Assembly: GCF_004340785.1 (NCBI RefSeq)
Contig: NZ_SLXS01000005.1
Span: 1-64,000, forward strand
Length of the DNA stretch: 64,000 nucleotides
Reading direction: 5' to 3'
Source: Tumebacillus sp. BK434
Lineage (GTDB): Bacteria > Bacillota > Bacilli > Tumebacillales > Tumebacillaceae
The notes under the pieces were generated by a model, which was not told where the DNA came from, did no database searches, and worked only from the letters and a program-made list of their open reading frames with translations. Both the position numbers and the translations under genes were made by a program. Below are positions 1 to 10,311 of this stretch, in pieces (the stretch's first letter is position 1; the number at the start of each line of letters is the position of its first letter).

Positions 1-566
<566 letters not shown>

Positions 567-649
567 GTTAGAAAGCTTGTATCTTGACTCGTATCTCATC
601 TCTGTAACACTCGTTTAGTTTTCAAGGATCAATCTAGTAAGCAGAAAAA

Positions 650-726
650 TGGTCGGAATGCAGGGATTCGAACCCTGGACCTCACGCTCCCGAAGCGTGC
701 GCGCTACCAAGCTGCGCTACATTCCG
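650..726 (-). tRNA. tRNA-Pro (anticodon CGG)
   Basis: On the minus strand the acceptor stem CGGAATG pairs with CATTCCG, followed by A and an encoded CCA. The anticodon stem CACGC/GCGTG encloses the loop TTCGGGA, giving anticodon CGG, which reads CCG. The T-arm GGTTCGAATCC is normal. It lies about 85 bp upstream of the 16S gene in the same orientation, so it is probably co-transcribed with the rRNA. Confidence 0.95.
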
Positions 727-775
727 ACGTTGTGGTGTTTCGTGTGTTGTCCGCTCTCTCGCGGCAACGAAGAGT

Positions 776-805
776 ATCTTACCACGGCCCCGGCAGACCT
801 ATCAA
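776..805 (-). promoter_or_regulatory. Promoter of the tRNA-Pro/16S transcript
   Basis: On the minus strand TTGATA (complement of 800-805) and TAAGAT (complement of 776-781) are separated by 18 bases. No equally good promoter is visible between the tRNA and 16S. The 567-649 spacer instead holds the TTGAAAACTAAACGAG block typical of Bacillales rRNA leaders (boxA-like). Confidence 0.55.
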
Positions 806-889
806 TCACACAAATAGCGAAAATCAAAACAAATTCGGCCAACCGGCATAACCAACTTCACTTCTCTCATCCATCCTGCTTCATCCGAC

Positions 890-926
890 AAAAAGCGCCT
901 GACCGCTCCAATCGGCCAGGCGCTTG
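890..926 (-). terminator. Rho-independent terminator of the permease gene
   Basis: The minus strand forms AAGCGCCTG...CAGGCGCTT followed by five T, just after the permease stop codon. Confidence 0.8.
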
Positions 927-950
927 CCACACGCATCTCACAACTTCTGC

Positions 951-2228
951 TTACAGATAGCGCAGATACAGATATACCGTCGAGATCAGAATCGAGATGA
1001 TCATCAGCGGGAAACCGACCAGCAAGAACTTCACAAACGAAATCTTGTAGCCTTCTTTCGCCGCCAGACCGATCACGATCACGTTCGCGCTCGCTCCGAT
1101 CACCGTCCCGTTGCCGCCGAGGCAGGCACCGAGCGCCAAGCTCCACCACAGCGGTTCGAGATTGGTTATGCCAAGCACCCCCATCTCTTTGATCATCGGG
1201 ATCATCGTTGCCACAAACGGAATGTTATCCACAAACGCCGACGCGATCGCGCTCATCCACAGGATCAGCATCGTCGTCGAGGTCAGATCCCCGCCGGTCA
1301 GTTCCACCGCCTGCGAAGCCAGCGCCGAGATCACACCCGTCTCCATCAGGCCTGCGACCAGCACGAACAGCCCGACGAAGAAGAAGATCGTCGTCCACTC
1401 CACCCGCTCCAACGCCTGCTCCAAATACTTTTCGCCGGTCAGGAGCAAGAGCAGAAACGCGCCGCTCAGCGCCACCGTAGCCGATTCCAGATGCAGCGCC
1501 TGGTGCAGTCCGAAGCCGACAATCGTCAGCGCCAACACCGTCAATGACTTTTTCAACAGTGTCAGATCCTGCAGCTCCCCCCGCTCATTGAGCGACATGA
1601 TCCGCTTTTGGCGCTCCTCATCCGCTTTGAGTTGACCGCGGTAGATCAACGCCAGCAACGCGACCGTCACAACGAGGATCAGCGCCGCTACCGGGGTAAG
1701 GTTATAGATGAATTCCATAAACGAAAGCTCCGGCACAGCGCTGCCGATCATGATGTTCGGCGGGTCGCCAATCAGTGTGGCGGTGCCGCCGACGTTCGAA
1801 GCCAGCACCTCCGAGATCAAATACGGCACCGGGTTGACGTTGAGCTGACGCGCGATCGAGAACGTGACCGGCACGATCAACAACACCGTCGTGACGTTAT
1901 CGAGCAGCGCCGACAACAGCGCGGTGATCAGCGACAAGTAGATCAAAATTTTCACCGGGTGCCCGCCGGCCAGCTTTGCCGCTTTGATTGCGAGGTACTT
2001 GAACACGCCGGTCTGCCCGGTGATCGACACGAGGATCATCATCCCGATCAACAGTCCGATCGTGTTCAGGTCGATATGATGAATCGCCGTCTCCTGATCG
2101 ATGATACCAAACGCGACCATCAAAATGCCGCCGATCATCGCGACGATCGTCCGATGCAACTTTTCCGATACGATCAAGGCGTATGTAACCAGAAAAATGC
2201 CGATTGCAAAGATTGCCTGGTTCTCCAT
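951..2228 (-). CDS. ArsB/NhaD (CitM-like) family ion permease
   Basis: A 425-residue integral membrane protein with about 11-12 hydrophobic segments. It is a typical ion-transporter-superfamily permease (ArsB, NhaD and P protein group), which exchanges oxyanions, cations or organic anions across the cytoplasmic membrane. The two re-entrant motifs of the family are visible: DNVTTVLLIVPV near residue 110 with GGTATLIGDPPN near 148, and the repeat-related DNIPFVATMIP with GGNGTVIGASANV in the C-terminal half. The ATG at 2228 was chosen over an upstream in-frame ATG because GGGGAGG sits six bases before it. It is a single gene with its own terminator. The substrate cannot be told from sequence; arsenite is unlikely without ars neighbours. 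Confidence 0.85.
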   Translation of the reverse strand: MENQAIFAIGIFLVTYALIVSEKLHRTIVAMIGGILMVAFGIIDQETAIHHIDLNTIGLLIGMMILVSITGQTGVFKYLAIKAAKLAGGHPVKILIYLSLITALLSALLDNVTTVLLIVPVTFSIARQLNVNPVPYLISEVLASNVGGTATLIGDPPNIMIGSAVPELSFMEFIYNLTPVAALILVVTVALLALIYRGQLKADEERQKRIMSLNERGELQDLTLLKKSLTVLALTIVGFGLHQALHLESATVALSGAFLLLLLTGEKYLEQALERVEWTTIFFFVGLFVLVAGLMETGVISALASQAVELTGGDLTSTTMLILWMSAIASAFVDNIPFVATMIPMIKEMGVLGITNLEPLWWSLALGACLGGNGTVIGASANVIVIGLAAKEGYKISFVKFLLVGFPLMIISILISTVYLYLRYL

Positions 2229-2422
2229 TACCATCCTCCCCTGGACGTCCATTTTTAACGCCCATATGGTAGCACACTTCTTTTCCGACAACAGATTCAG
2301 AAAATTCCAAGAGCTGCAACCAGATGGTTGCTTCTAGTTTCTCCTGCTCCTCCTGCAATTTTACGCCCTCATTTGCTGCCCCGATCGGCCAAGATCTGCA
2401 GCTATTCCTTAATAAATAGGAA

Positions 2423-2450
2423 GAAAAAGACCCCCGTTTCCGGAGGTCCT
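2423..2450 (-). terminator. Terminator of tyrS
   Basis: The minus strand forms GACCTCCG-GAAA-CGGGGGTC followed by TTTTTCTT, about 25 bp after the tyrS stop. Confidence 0.8.
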
Positions 2451-2471
2451 CCTCTTCATCACATGGAGCTC

Positions 2472-3716
2472 TTAACCCAGTTTGATTTTCGCAAATTTGC
2501 GTTTGCCGGCTTGCACGACCATGCCGTCGGCGAGCTCGATCTGCGCATCGGCCGCGTCGACTTTTTCTTCGTTGATCTTCACACCGCCCTGCTGCACGAG
2601 ACGGCGCGCTTCGCCGTTCGACGGCGCCATGCCGAGGTCGACGAGGAGCTTGACGATCCACACCGTGCCCGCTTCCACCGTCACTTCCGGAATGTCTGTC
2701 GGCAGCGCGCGCTTCTGGAAGATCGTCTTGAAGTTCTCTTCTGCTGCCAATGCCGCTTCCTCGCCGTGGTACATGCGAACGATCTCGCGTCCGAGGCGCA
2801 TCTTCAGATCGCGGGGATGCAATTCGCCGCTGGCAAAACCGGCCTTGATCGCTTCGACTTCCCCGGTCGGCAAGTCGGTGACCAGCTCGTAGTATTTCAC
2901 CATCAGTTCATCCGGGATCGACATCGTCTTGCCGTACATCTCATTCGGCGCTTCGTCGATGCCGATGTAGTTGCCGAGCGACTTGGACATCTTCTGCACG
3001 CCGTCGAGACCTTCGATCAGCGGCATGGTCAAGATGATCTGCTGCTCTTTGCCGTACTCCTTCTGCAGCATGCGGCCCATCAGCAAGTTGAACTTCTGGT
3101 CGGTGCCGCCGAGCTCCACGTCACACTCCAGCGCCACCGAATCGTAGCCCTGCATCAGCGGGTAGAAAAACTCATGCAGCGAGATCGGCTGCTGCGAGTT
3201 GTAGCGCTTCTCAAAATCATCGCGTTCCAGCATGCGCGCCACGGTCGTTTTCGCCGCCAGCCCGATGACATCGGCAAAATTCATCGGAGCGAGCCATTCG
3301 GAGTTGTAGCGGATGCTCGTCTTGGTCTGATCGAGAACTTTGTAAAGCTGGGTGACGTAGGTCTCAGCATTTTGCTTGACCTGCTCCGGAGTCAGCTGTT
3401 TGCGGGTCTCCGATTTGCCGGTCGGGTCGCCGATCATCCCGGTGTAGTCGCCGATGATGATCGTCACGTGATGGCCGAGGTCTTGGAACTGGCGCATCTT
3501 TTGCAGCACGACGGTATGGCCGAGGTGGATGTCCGGCGCGGACGGGTCGAGACCGAGTTTGATGTGCAGCGGCTTGCCTTTGGTCAGCGATTTCTTCAGC
3601 TTGGCGGTCAGTTCTTCTTCCGGAATGATCTCGACGGCGCCGCGGCGGATCGTCGCGAGTTGGCGGTCAATTTCCGCTTGCAGCTGCGGATCGAGTGTTT
3701 GTTCTTGCGTGGTCAT
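2472..3716 (-). CDS. tyrS: Tyrosyl-tRNA synthetase, TyrZ-like
   Basis: Class I aminoacyl-tRNA synthetase of 414 residues that charges tRNA-Tyr in the cytoplasm. The class I signatures are HLGH at residues 64-67 (HIGH motif) and KMSKS near residue 237. The last ~65 residues form an S4 RNA-binding domain ([20 protein letters not shown]). The N-terminal extension and the KMSKS/HLGH variants fit the TyrZ (TyrRS2) branch better than B. subtilis TyrS. A T-box leader with its own promoter precedes it, so expression should rise when tRNA-Tyr is uncharged. It forms a single-gene transcript ending at its own terminator. Confidence 0.95.
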   Translation of the reverse strand: MTTQEQTLDPQLQAEIDRQLATIRRGAVEIIPEEELTAKLKKSLTKGKPLHIKLGLDPSAPDIHLGHTVVLQKMRQFQDLGHHVTIIIGDYTGMIGDPTGKSETRKQLTPEQVKQNAETYVTQLYKVLDQTKTSIRYNSEWLAPMNFADVIGLAAKTTVARMLERDDFEKRYNSQQPISLHEFFYPLMQGYDSVALECDVELGGTDQKFNLLMGRMLQKEYGKEQQIILTMPLIEGLDGVQKMSKSLGNYIGIDEAPNEMYGKTMSIPDELMVKYYELVTDLPTGEVEAIKAGFASGELHPRDLKMRLGREIVRMYHGEEAALAAEENFKTIFQKRALPTDIPEVTVEAGTVWIVKLLVDLGMAPSNGEARRLVQQGGVKINEEKVDAADAQIELADGMVVQAGKRKFAKIKLG

Positions 3717-3748
3717 TCATATCCCTCCAAATTGTTAGATCAAAATAC

Positions 3749-4014
3749 AAAAAACCCCGTCCCAAATAGGGACGAGGTTCGAACTCGCGGTACCACCCTA
3801 AGCAGCCTGCGTCTGTCGCGCAAGCTCCTTCGTTGCAGTAACGGCCACACGCGTGACCGGCTTGGCATTGCCTCCAAGCGGCTCCGGAGTGTACTTCACG
3901 TCTGGGACTGACCGGTTCACAGCGACCACCGGCTCTCTGCACAATCCAACAAAACGCTACTCGCTCCTTCATTGCCTGTTCTGTATGATTTTGTCATAGA
4001 CAGCACAATATATG
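3749..4014 (-). ncRNA. T-box leader of tyrS
   Basis: The minus strand carries the T-box core AGGGTGGTACCGCG (complement of ~3785-3799). An intrinsic terminator follows (CTCGTCCCTATTTGGGACGGG, then a T run, around 3749-3778). This is the standard arrangement by which uncharged tRNA stabilises the antiterminator. Placement before tyrS implies a tyrosine specifier, which I did not resolve codon by codon. Confidence 0.92.
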
Positions 4015-4020
4015 CGATAA

Positions 4021-4049
4021 ATAATAGCAGGGCCTCCGATCGCTGTCAA
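4021..4049 (-). promoter_or_regulatory. Sigma-A promoter of the tyrS T-box transcript
   Basis: On the minus strand TTGACA (complement of 4044-4049) and TATTAT (complement of 4021-4026) are separated by 17 bases, which is near consensus. Confidence 0.85.
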
Positions 4050-4088
4050 GTTGTCCTTCTGTAGAAACAAGTCCCAACCTGTCATTTC

Positions 4089-4116
4089 TTGTCCACCGAT
4101 TGACCTGTGGTATAAT
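4089..4116 (+). promoter_or_regulatory. Sigma-A promoter of the class A PBP gene
   Basis: TTGTCC at 4089-4094 and TATAAT at 4111-4116 with a 16-base spacer, 28 bases before the start codon. It is divergent from the tyrS promoter, and the -35 elements lie about 40 bp apart. Confidence 0.7.
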
Positions 4117-4144
4117 AGACTAGATAAGGGGGAGGACGCTATAT

Positions 4145-7100
4145 ATGGAAGAGAACAACACCCGAACCGATCAGCACAAAAAGAAACCGAAAAAGAAGAA
4201 ACGGCGCTGGCTCAAATTTGTCAAAGTCTTCTTATTCCTGTTCCTTGCCGTGACGATCATCGGCGGCGGTGCGGCGGCCGGCTTTGTTGCTTCGCTGGTC
4301 AAGAAAGCTCCTGATCTCGATCTCAATGCGATCACCAACATGGCTGCCAAGACCAAAGTGTTCGACAGCGAAGGACAATTCATGTTCGAACTGCAAGGCG
4401 ACGGCGACCGCGAGCTGATCAACTCGCTGCAGGATACTTCACCTTTTGTGGTGGATGCGTTTGTCGCTGCGGAAGACAAGAATTTTTACGAACACTTTGG
4501 CGTCAATCCGTACGCGATCGCACGCGCAGGCATTCAGAACGTGATCGGCGGCGACATCGTCTCCGGCGCTTCCACGATCACGCAGCAGACGATCAAGAAT
4601 GCGATGTTCCCAGAGCAGGAACGCTCTTTGGAACGCAAGGTGCAGGAAGCGGCACTGGCGATTCAGCTCGAACAGCAGCTGACCAAAGATGAAATTATGC
4701 TTACCTATTTGAACTGGATTTATTTTGGCAAATCAGGCCCGGCCAACCTGTACGGGATTGAACGCGCGTCGAAGGCGATCTTCGGGATTCCGTCCAAAGA
4801 CCTCAATCTGGCGCAGGCGACCATCATGGCTTCGCTGCCGAATAACCCGAGTCTATTTAATCCGTATACCAATCTCGATGCGACGTTAGAGCGCCAAGAG
4901 TACATTTTGCAGGAAATGCTCAAAGTAGGCTTCATCACCCAGACGGAATACCAGGAAGCCAAGGCGTACGATGTCGCCAAGGATATCCAGCAGCATAAGG
5001 AAAAAACGGCCGTGCAAGGCGGCGAATTTGCGCACTTGACCGCCGAGGTGGAAGAGCGCGCAGCTCAGCAGCTGTTTGACACCGGCAAGTACGAATCGCT
5101 CGACAAAGCCCGCGAAGCGCTGTTCCGCGGCGGCTATGAGATTCACACCACGATCAACCGCAAGATGCAAAACAAGCTCGATGCGGTGATCGACAACGAT
5201 GAGCTCTACCCGGAGAACATCTCCTACACGATCACCGACGACGCCGGCAAACAGATCGTCGTCGAAAACGCGATGATGCAGTCCGGCGCGACCTTGATCG
5301 AAAACAAATCGGGCCAGATCCTCGCCATGGCGGGCGGCCGCAAGTATGAGGTCGACCAGGTCAACCATGCGACCCAACCGCGCCAGCCCGGCTCGACGAT
5401 GAAGCCGATCGCCGTCTACGGCCCGGCGATTGAGAAGAAAATGATCGGTTCCGGCTCGGCGATCGACGATGTGCCGATGGTCTGGCCGGACCAAAACGCG
5501 GCGGACGGCAAATACTTCCCGAAGAACTGGGACAGCAAGTTCCACGGGCTGATGACCGTCCGCACCGCGCTGGAGCAGTCCTACAACATTCCGGCCTTGA
5601 AAATGTTCCACCAACTGACGCCCACCGCAGGGCTTGATTTCCTGCGTCAGATGGGCATCACGACGCTGGAAGACACCGACAACAACCTGGCAGCTGCGAT
5701 CGGCGGCCTCTCCCACGGCCTGACGGTCACCGAGGCGACCAACGCCTACTCGACGCTGCCGAACATGGGCGTTACGCACGATGCGTACCTGATCAACGTG
5801 ATCAAAGACCGCGACGGACATCCGATCTACCAGCACAAATCGGCGACGGCACAAGTGTTCAATCCGAACACCGCCTACATTCTGACCGACATGCTCAAAG
5901 ACGTCGTGCGCAAAGGCACCGCCTCCGATGTCGGCGCCCGCTTCTCCGGTTATGACGTGGCGGGCAAGACCGGTTCGACCGACGTGGACAAAGACGCGTG
6001 GTTTATCGGGTATACGCCGGACGTGACGCTTGGCGTCTGGGCCGGCTACAACATCCCGTACACCTTAAATTCCACCTATCAGAAGAACCTGCCGAAGACG
6101 CTGTGGAGCACGATCATGACCGACGTGCTGCCGATGATCGAAAATCGCACGACAAGCTTCCCGGGCAATCCTGGCGGTGTCCGTCAAGTGACCGTCTGCA
6201 GACTCTCCGGCAAGATCCCGACTGAGCTGTGCCAGGCGGAGCACACCGTCACCACCGAGCTGTTCCTCGCCGGCACTGCGCCGACCGAGTCCTGCGATGT
6301 GCACGTCAAAGCCAAATACTACGAAGTCGGCGACAAGAAGTACCTCGCCAACGACTCCACGCCGTCGTATCTGGTCAAAGAAGGCATCTTCATCAAGCGT
6401 GAAAAATACACCTTGCCGAACAACGACAAGCGCTGGCTCCCGCTCGACCATGAGAAGGAGCTCCCGAGCGACAAGGACCCGCGCAGCGACGTAGCAGAGC
6501 TTGGCACGACCCGCGTACCGGGCAGCGTCGAAGTCACCGCCACGACCGACACGTCGGTCAGCCTGAGCTGGAAAGGCGTCAGTGCGGCGACGAGCTACCT
6601 CGTGCTTCGCGCAGACAGCGAAGCCGGTCCGTTCCAGATCATCAGCGAAGTCAAGACGACCTCCTTCACCGACACCACGGTGAAAAAAGGCAAGCAATAC
6701 GCTTACCGCATCGTTTCGATCGACAAAGAAGGGCTGCAGTCTGACCCGAGCAAGTCGGTCACCGCCACGCCGGGCGCTGTGCAACTGGCCCCGCCAAGCG
6801 GCGTGCAGGTCCAGCCTGGAGCCGTCGGGCTGACCATCTCCTGGCAGTCGGTCACCGGCGCCACCGGCTATGCGATCTACCGCAGCGACGAGCCGTCCGG
6901 CAGCTACCAGCGCATCGGCACGGGGAGCAGCACCTCGTTTGACGATGTCGGCGCGATGCCGGGCGTGACCTTCTTCTACAAAGTCGCCTCTGTCGCAGGC
7001 GGCAAAGAGTCGAACGCATCCGCCCCCGTGCCTGGCGCACTGAGCGGCGGCGGAACCGATCCCGGACAGCCGGCAAGCGTTCCTGCTCCGAGCGGCGTCA

Positions 7101-7351
7101 CGGTCACCGATCCGAAATCGGGCAACTCGCTCGTCATCGGCTGGAAAGCGTCCCGCGGGGCGATCTCCTATTCGATCGAGCGCAGCACCGACGGCGCAAC
7201 ATGGGTGCCGCTTGGGGAGACCAGCGACACCGGCTATTTTGACACCGGGCTGTCCACCGGACAAAAGTATTTCTACCGCGTGCTTGCCAGTGACGCGAAC
7301 GGCAAACGCTCCACGCCGTCCGCTACAGCACAAGGCACACCGACCCAATAA
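4145..7351 (+). CDS. Class A penicillin-binding protein (PBP1A type) with C-terminal fibronectin III repeats
   Basis: Bifunctional peptidoglycan synthase of 1068 residues, anchored by one membrane segment (about residues 25-50) after a very lysine-rich cytoplasmic tail. The glycosyltransferase domain shows EDKNFYEHFG (catalytic Glu110) and GASTITQQ. The transpeptidase domain shows the SxxK tetrad STMK (Ser417/Lys420), SYN and KTGST. After about residue 785 there are three fibronectin type III modules (~90 residues each; TSVSLSWKGV, GLTISWQSV and LVIGWKA openings), separated by a Gly/Pro linker. Plain PBP1A proteins are about 700-900 residues, so the FN3 tail is an accessory for the outer wall. 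GGGGGAGG precedes the ATG by nine bases. It is monocistronic, with its own promoter and a strong terminator. Confidence 0.95.
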   Translation: MEENNTRTDQHKKKPKKKKRRWLKFVKVFLFLFLAVTIIGGGAAAGFVASLVKKAPDLDLNAITNMAAKTKVFDSEGQFMFELQGDGDRELINSLQDTSPFVVDAFVAAEDKNFYEHFGVNPYAIARAGIQNVIGGDIVSGASTITQQTIKNAMFPEQERSLERKVQEAALAIQLEQQLTKDEIMLTYLNWIYFGKSGPANLYGIERASKAIFGIPSKDLNLAQATIMASLPNNPSLFNPYTNLDATLERQEYILQEMLKVGFITQTEYQEAKAYDVAKDIQQHKEKTAVQGGEFAHLTAEVEERAAQQLFDTGKYESLDKAREALFRGGYEIHTTINRKMQNKLDAVIDNDELYPENISYTITDDAGKQIVVENAMMQSGATLIENKSGQILAMAGGRKYEVDQVNHATQPRQPGSTMKPIAVYGPAIEKKMIGSGSAIDDVPMVWPDQNAADGKYFPKNWDSKFHGLMTVRTALEQSYNIPALKMFHQLTPTAGLDFLRQMGITTLEDTDNNLAAAIGGLSHGLTVTEATNAYSTLPNMGVTHDAYLINVIKDRDGHPIYQHKSATAQVFNPNTAYILTDMLKDVVRKGTASDVGARFSGYDVAGKTGSTDVDKDAWFIGYTPDVTLGVWAGYNIPYTLNSTYQKNLPKTLWSTIMTDVLPMIENRTTSFPGNPGGVRQVTVCRLSGKIPTELCQAEHTVTTELFLAGTAPTESCDVHVKAKYYEVGDKKYLANDSTPSYLVKEGIFIKREKYTLPNNDKRWLPLDHEKELPSDKDPRSDVAELGTTRVPGSVEVTATTDTSVSLSWKGVSAATSYLVLRADSEAGPFQIISEVKTTSFTDTTVKKGKQYAYRIVSIDKEGLQSDPSKSVTATPGAVQLAPPSGVQVQPGAVGLTISWQSVTGATGYAIYRSDEPSGSYQRIGTGSSTSFDDVGAMPGVTFFYKVASVAGGKESNASAPVPGALSGGGTDPGQPASVPAPSGVTVTDPKSGNSLVIGWKASRGAISYSIERSTDGATWVPLGETSDTGYFDTGLSTGQKYFYRVLASDANGKRSTPSATAQGTPTQ

Positions 7352-7394
7352 AAAACCACCCGGCCACTGCGAACAGTGGCCGGGTGGTTTTTTG
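7350..7394. terminator. Bidirectional terminator between PBP and mutS2
   Basis: AAAAAACCACCCGGCCACTG and its inverted copy form a long perfect stem with a short loop, with A and T runs on both sides. It serves the convergent PBP and mutS2 genes. Confidence 0.92.
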
Positions 7395-7399
7395 TCGGT

Positions 7400-9751
7400 T
7401 TACTTCAGCGTCACAACGGTCACGCCGTTGCCGCCTTCGCCTTCCACGCCGTAGCGGTAAGACTTGACTTGGCGGTGGGTACGCAAGTATTCCTGCACAC
7501 CGGTGCGCAGCGCACCGGTGCCTTTGCCGTGAATGAGATGCAAGGTGCCAAGACCGGCCAGCAACGCATCGTCAATCTTTTTGTCGATCGCGTAGATGCC
7601 TTCTTCGACGTTCGCCCCGCGCAGGTCGAGCTCCATCGAGACGTGTTTCGCTTCCACCTGCTTGCGGCCCACGATGGTCCGGGTCGGCTCTTTCTCAGGC
7701 GCCAGCAGTTCCAACTGGTCTTTCTTAACTTTCGTTTTGATCATGCCGATCTGGATGAGCACCTGGTTGCCTTTGATCTCGAGAATGTGTCCTTTTTGCC
7801 CCAGATGCACCACCGACACATGGTCGCCCGACTGCAGCGGACGGTCGGCGGGCTGGGCTTTCGGCTTTTTGGCTTCCCGCTTGAGCTTGGGCGCTTTGCC
7901 CTCCAGCTCTTTGCGCAGCTCGATCAGCCGATGCTCCTTGATCTGTCCGCGCTCCTCGGCGGCGATGCGGCGCAGTTCTTCGACGATCTCGGCAGCTTCC
8001 TGCTCCGCCTTCTGCACCGCTTTGCGGGCTTCCGCTTCAGCGCGCTCCATCATGCGGTCTTTCTGCTGGTAGAACGCTTCTTTCTCCTTCTCGAACTCTT
8101 CCATCAGCTCATCCAGCTCGCGGCGCAGCGTTTCCGCCTGCTCGCGCTCCTGGTTGGCGATGACCTGATTCTGCTCCAGCTTGCGGATCAGCTCATCGAC
8201 CGCCACGTCTTCGGTGGTGAGGCGGGACTGGGCGTGTTCGATGATCTCGCGGCGCAGACCGAGGCGTTCGGAGATCGCAAACGCATTCGAGCGGCCCGGC
8301 ACCCCGATCAGCAGACGGTAGGTCGGGCGCAGGCTCTGCACGTCAAATTCCACCGAGGCGTTGATCGCGTTCGGCTCGTTATACGCATAGCCCTTCAGCT
8401 CCGAATAGTGCGTGGTCGCAACGGTGCGCACCCCGCGCTCTTTCAAAAAGTCGAGGATCGACATCGCCAGCGCCGCCCCTTCTGTCGGGTCGGTGCCGGC
8501 GCCGAGCTCGTCGAACAGGACGAGGCTGCGGAAGTCGACCTTCTCGAGGATCTGCACGATGTTCGTCATATGTGACGAGAACGTCGACAAGGACTGCTCG
8601 ATCGACTGCTCATCCCCGATATCGGCAAACACTTCATCAAAAGTGGACAGTACGCTGTCGTCATCGGTCGGCACATGCAGACCGGACATCGCCATCAACG
8701 TGAGCAGGCCAAACGTCTTCAAGGTGACCGTTTTGCCGCCTGTGTTGGGTCCGGTGATCACCAGCAAAATGAAGTCTTCGCCAAGGCGCAGGTCGGACGG
8801 CACCACCACGCTCGGGTCGATCAGCGGATGGCGGGCGCGCTTGACGCGGACGATGCCCTGATCGTTCATCTGCGGACGCACGGCGCGCAGTTCACGGGCA
8901 TACGTCGTCTTGGCAAAAATAAAGTCGAGCTCGGCGAGCGCCTCCTGCCCGTCCTGCAGTTCTGCCGCATGCTGGCCGACCAAAGCGGACAGCTCTTGCA
9001 AAATGCGCTGCACTTCGCGCTCTTCTTTGATCTGCAGCTCCCGCAAAGCGTTGGCGAGGCGCACCACCGATGCCGGTTCGATATACAAGGTGCTGCCCGA
9101 TGCCGACTGGTCGTGCACGATCCCGTCAAACGAGCCGCGGTATTCGACCTTGACCGGCACGCAGTAGCGGTCATTGCGCTGGGTGATGATCGGGTCCTGC
9201 AACATCTTCTGATAGGAAGGCGTGCGGATGATCGACTCCAGCTTTTCCTTGATCCGCGCCTGCTGCGTGCGCATCTCGCTGCGAATCCGGCGCAGGTCGG
9301 ACGATGCGGTGTCGCGCACCGCGCCGTTGTCATCGACCACCTGGCGAATGTCATCTTCCAGTTGCTTCAGCTCCGGCAGCAGCTCGGCGAGGCTCATCAT
9401 GCCAGGCATGGCCTGCTCCTCGTTCGTGTCCTGCAAAAACTTCTTCAGGCGGCGACCGGCCATAATCGTATCTGCCGTATCGAGCATTTCGTGTGCATCT
9501 AAGATCCCGCCCAGCGCCGCGCGGCGCACCGAAGAGCGGATGTCATGAATGCCGCCCAGCGGAATCAGCCCGCGCAAACGGTAGACGGTGACACCTTCCT
9601 CGGTGAGCTGCTGCCATGATTCCACCTCCGCCAAATCGGAAGACGGATACAATTCTTCAGCTCTTGCTTTCCCTAAGGAAGAGCTGGCCAAACGCACGAC
9701 AGCATCGCGTATTTTATCATACTCGAGCACACGCAGTACTCGTTCATTCAT
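7400..9751 (-). CDS. mutS2: MutS2 family ATPase/endonuclease
   Basis: A 783-residue MutS2 protein without mismatch-recognition domains. In order it has an N-terminal core/lever region, an ABC-type ATPase with Walker A TGPNTGGKT, a Walker B region with LVLFDELGAGTDP followed by ATTHYSELK, a charged coiled-coil linker (~520-630), a KOW-like region, and a C-terminal Smr endonuclease domain (ELDLRGANVEEG and HGKGTGALR). Family members act on branched DNA and, in Bacillus, also as RqcU-like ribosome-splitting factors. The ATG at 9751 is preferred to an upstream in-frame GTG because GGGGGTG lies six bases before it. It is convergent with the PBP gene. Confidence 0.96.
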   Translation of the reverse strand: MNERVLRVLEYDKIRDAVVRLASSSLGKARAEELYPSSDLAEVESWQQLTEEGVTVYRLRGLIPLGGIHDIRSSVRRAALGGILDAHEMLDTADTIMAGRRLKKFLQDTNEEQAMPGMMSLAELLPELKQLEDDIRQVVDDNGAVRDTASSDLRRIRSEMRTQQARIKEKLESIIRTPSYQKMLQDPIITQRNDRYCVPVKVEYRGSFDGIVHDQSASGSTLYIEPASVVRLANALRELQIKEEREVQRILQELSALVGQHAAELQDGQEALAELDFIFAKTTYARELRAVRPQMNDQGIVRVKRARHPLIDPSVVVPSDLRLGEDFILLVITGPNTGGKTVTLKTFGLLTLMAMSGLHVPTDDDSVLSTFDEVFADIGDEQSIEQSLSTFSSHMTNIVQILEKVDFRSLVLFDELGAGTDPTEGAALAMSILDFLKERGVRTVATTHYSELKGYAYNEPNAINASVEFDVQSLRPTYRLLIGVPGRSNAFAISERLGLRREIIEHAQSRLTTEDVAVDELIRKLEQNQVIANQEREQAETLRRELDELMEEFEKEKEAFYQQKDRMMERAEAEARKAVQKAEQEAAEIVEELRRIAAEERGQIKEHRLIELRKELEGKAPKLKREAKKPKAQPADRPLQSGDHVSVVHLGQKGHILEIKGNQVLIQIGMIKTKVKKDQLELLAPEKEPTRTIVGRKQVEAKHVSMELDLRGANVEEGIYAIDKKIDDALLAGLGTLHLIHGKGTGALRTGVQEYLRTHRQVKSYRYGVEGEGGNGVTVVTLK

Positions 9752-9865
9752 GGCTTTCACCCCCGAAATTTCATCTATTATAGCATATCCGCCAAAAAAG
9801 TGGACACTCTACTGGATACGGAACACATGGTAGACACATCAAAGGAAAAGGAGGATGAAGTAGCG

Positions 9866-10243
9866 ATGACAATCCTTGGAGCTATTGTCCGCTTTATCGT
9901 ATCCGCCTTGGTGTTGATGGTGGTCGGCCTGCTTGTGCCGGGCTTTGACCGCTTGTCGTTCACGTCGGCACTGCTCGCTGCTGTCGTGATCGCCGTCATC
10001 GGCTGGGTGGTAGAAGCATTGTTCGGTGGCAAAATGTCCCCGTACGGCCGCGGTATCGTCGGCTTCCTCGTCGGTGTTGCGGTGATCTACGCCGCACAGT
10101 GGTTCGTGCCGGGCATGCATGTCACGCTGCTGGGGGCCATTCTCGCTTCGCTCGTCATCGGGTTGATCGATCTGTTCATCCCGGGCAGCCTGAAAGGCAG
10201 CATGATGGGCGGCGGACGTCGCAGCGAACGCCGCGACGACTAG
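9866..10243 (+). CDS. YvlD-type small membrane protein (phage-holin-4-like family)
   Basis: A 125-residue protein with four hydrophobic helices (roughly 2-24, 34-52, 60-80, 88-108) and a positively charged Gly/Arg tail ending GGGRRSERRDD. It matches the pattern of the YvlD group of the 'phage holin family 4' proteins, which are ordinary Bacillales membrane proteins of unknown role rather than phage genes. The ATG at 9866 is taken because AAAAGGAGG lies 12 bases upstream and an earlier ATG closes at once. It is transcribed alone, divergently from mutS2. Confidence 0.75.
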   Translation: MTILGAIVRFIVSALVLMVVGLLVPGFDRLSFTSALLAAVVIAVIGWVVEALFGGKMSPYGRGIVGFLVGVAVIYAAQWFVPGMHVTLLGAILASLVIGLIDLFIPGSLKGSMMGGGRRSERRDD

Positions 10244-10279
10244 CTTTCCCGCCGTGTTCCCCCCTATATCGAACGGCAG

Positions 10280-10310
10280 AAAAGCCCTGGAGCATGCTCC
10301 AGGGCTTTTT
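10280..10310. terminator. Bidirectional terminator between the YvlD-type gene and cvpA
   Basis: AAAAGCCCTGGAGCATGC is followed by its inverted complement and TTTTT, a perfect palindrome with tails on both strands. Confidence 0.88.
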
Positions 10311-10311
10311 G

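Noticed and set aside
9866-10243. Phage holin indicating a prophage
   Set aside because: It fits the YvlD-type chromosomal family; there are no phage genes around, and mutS2 and cvpA are its neighbours.
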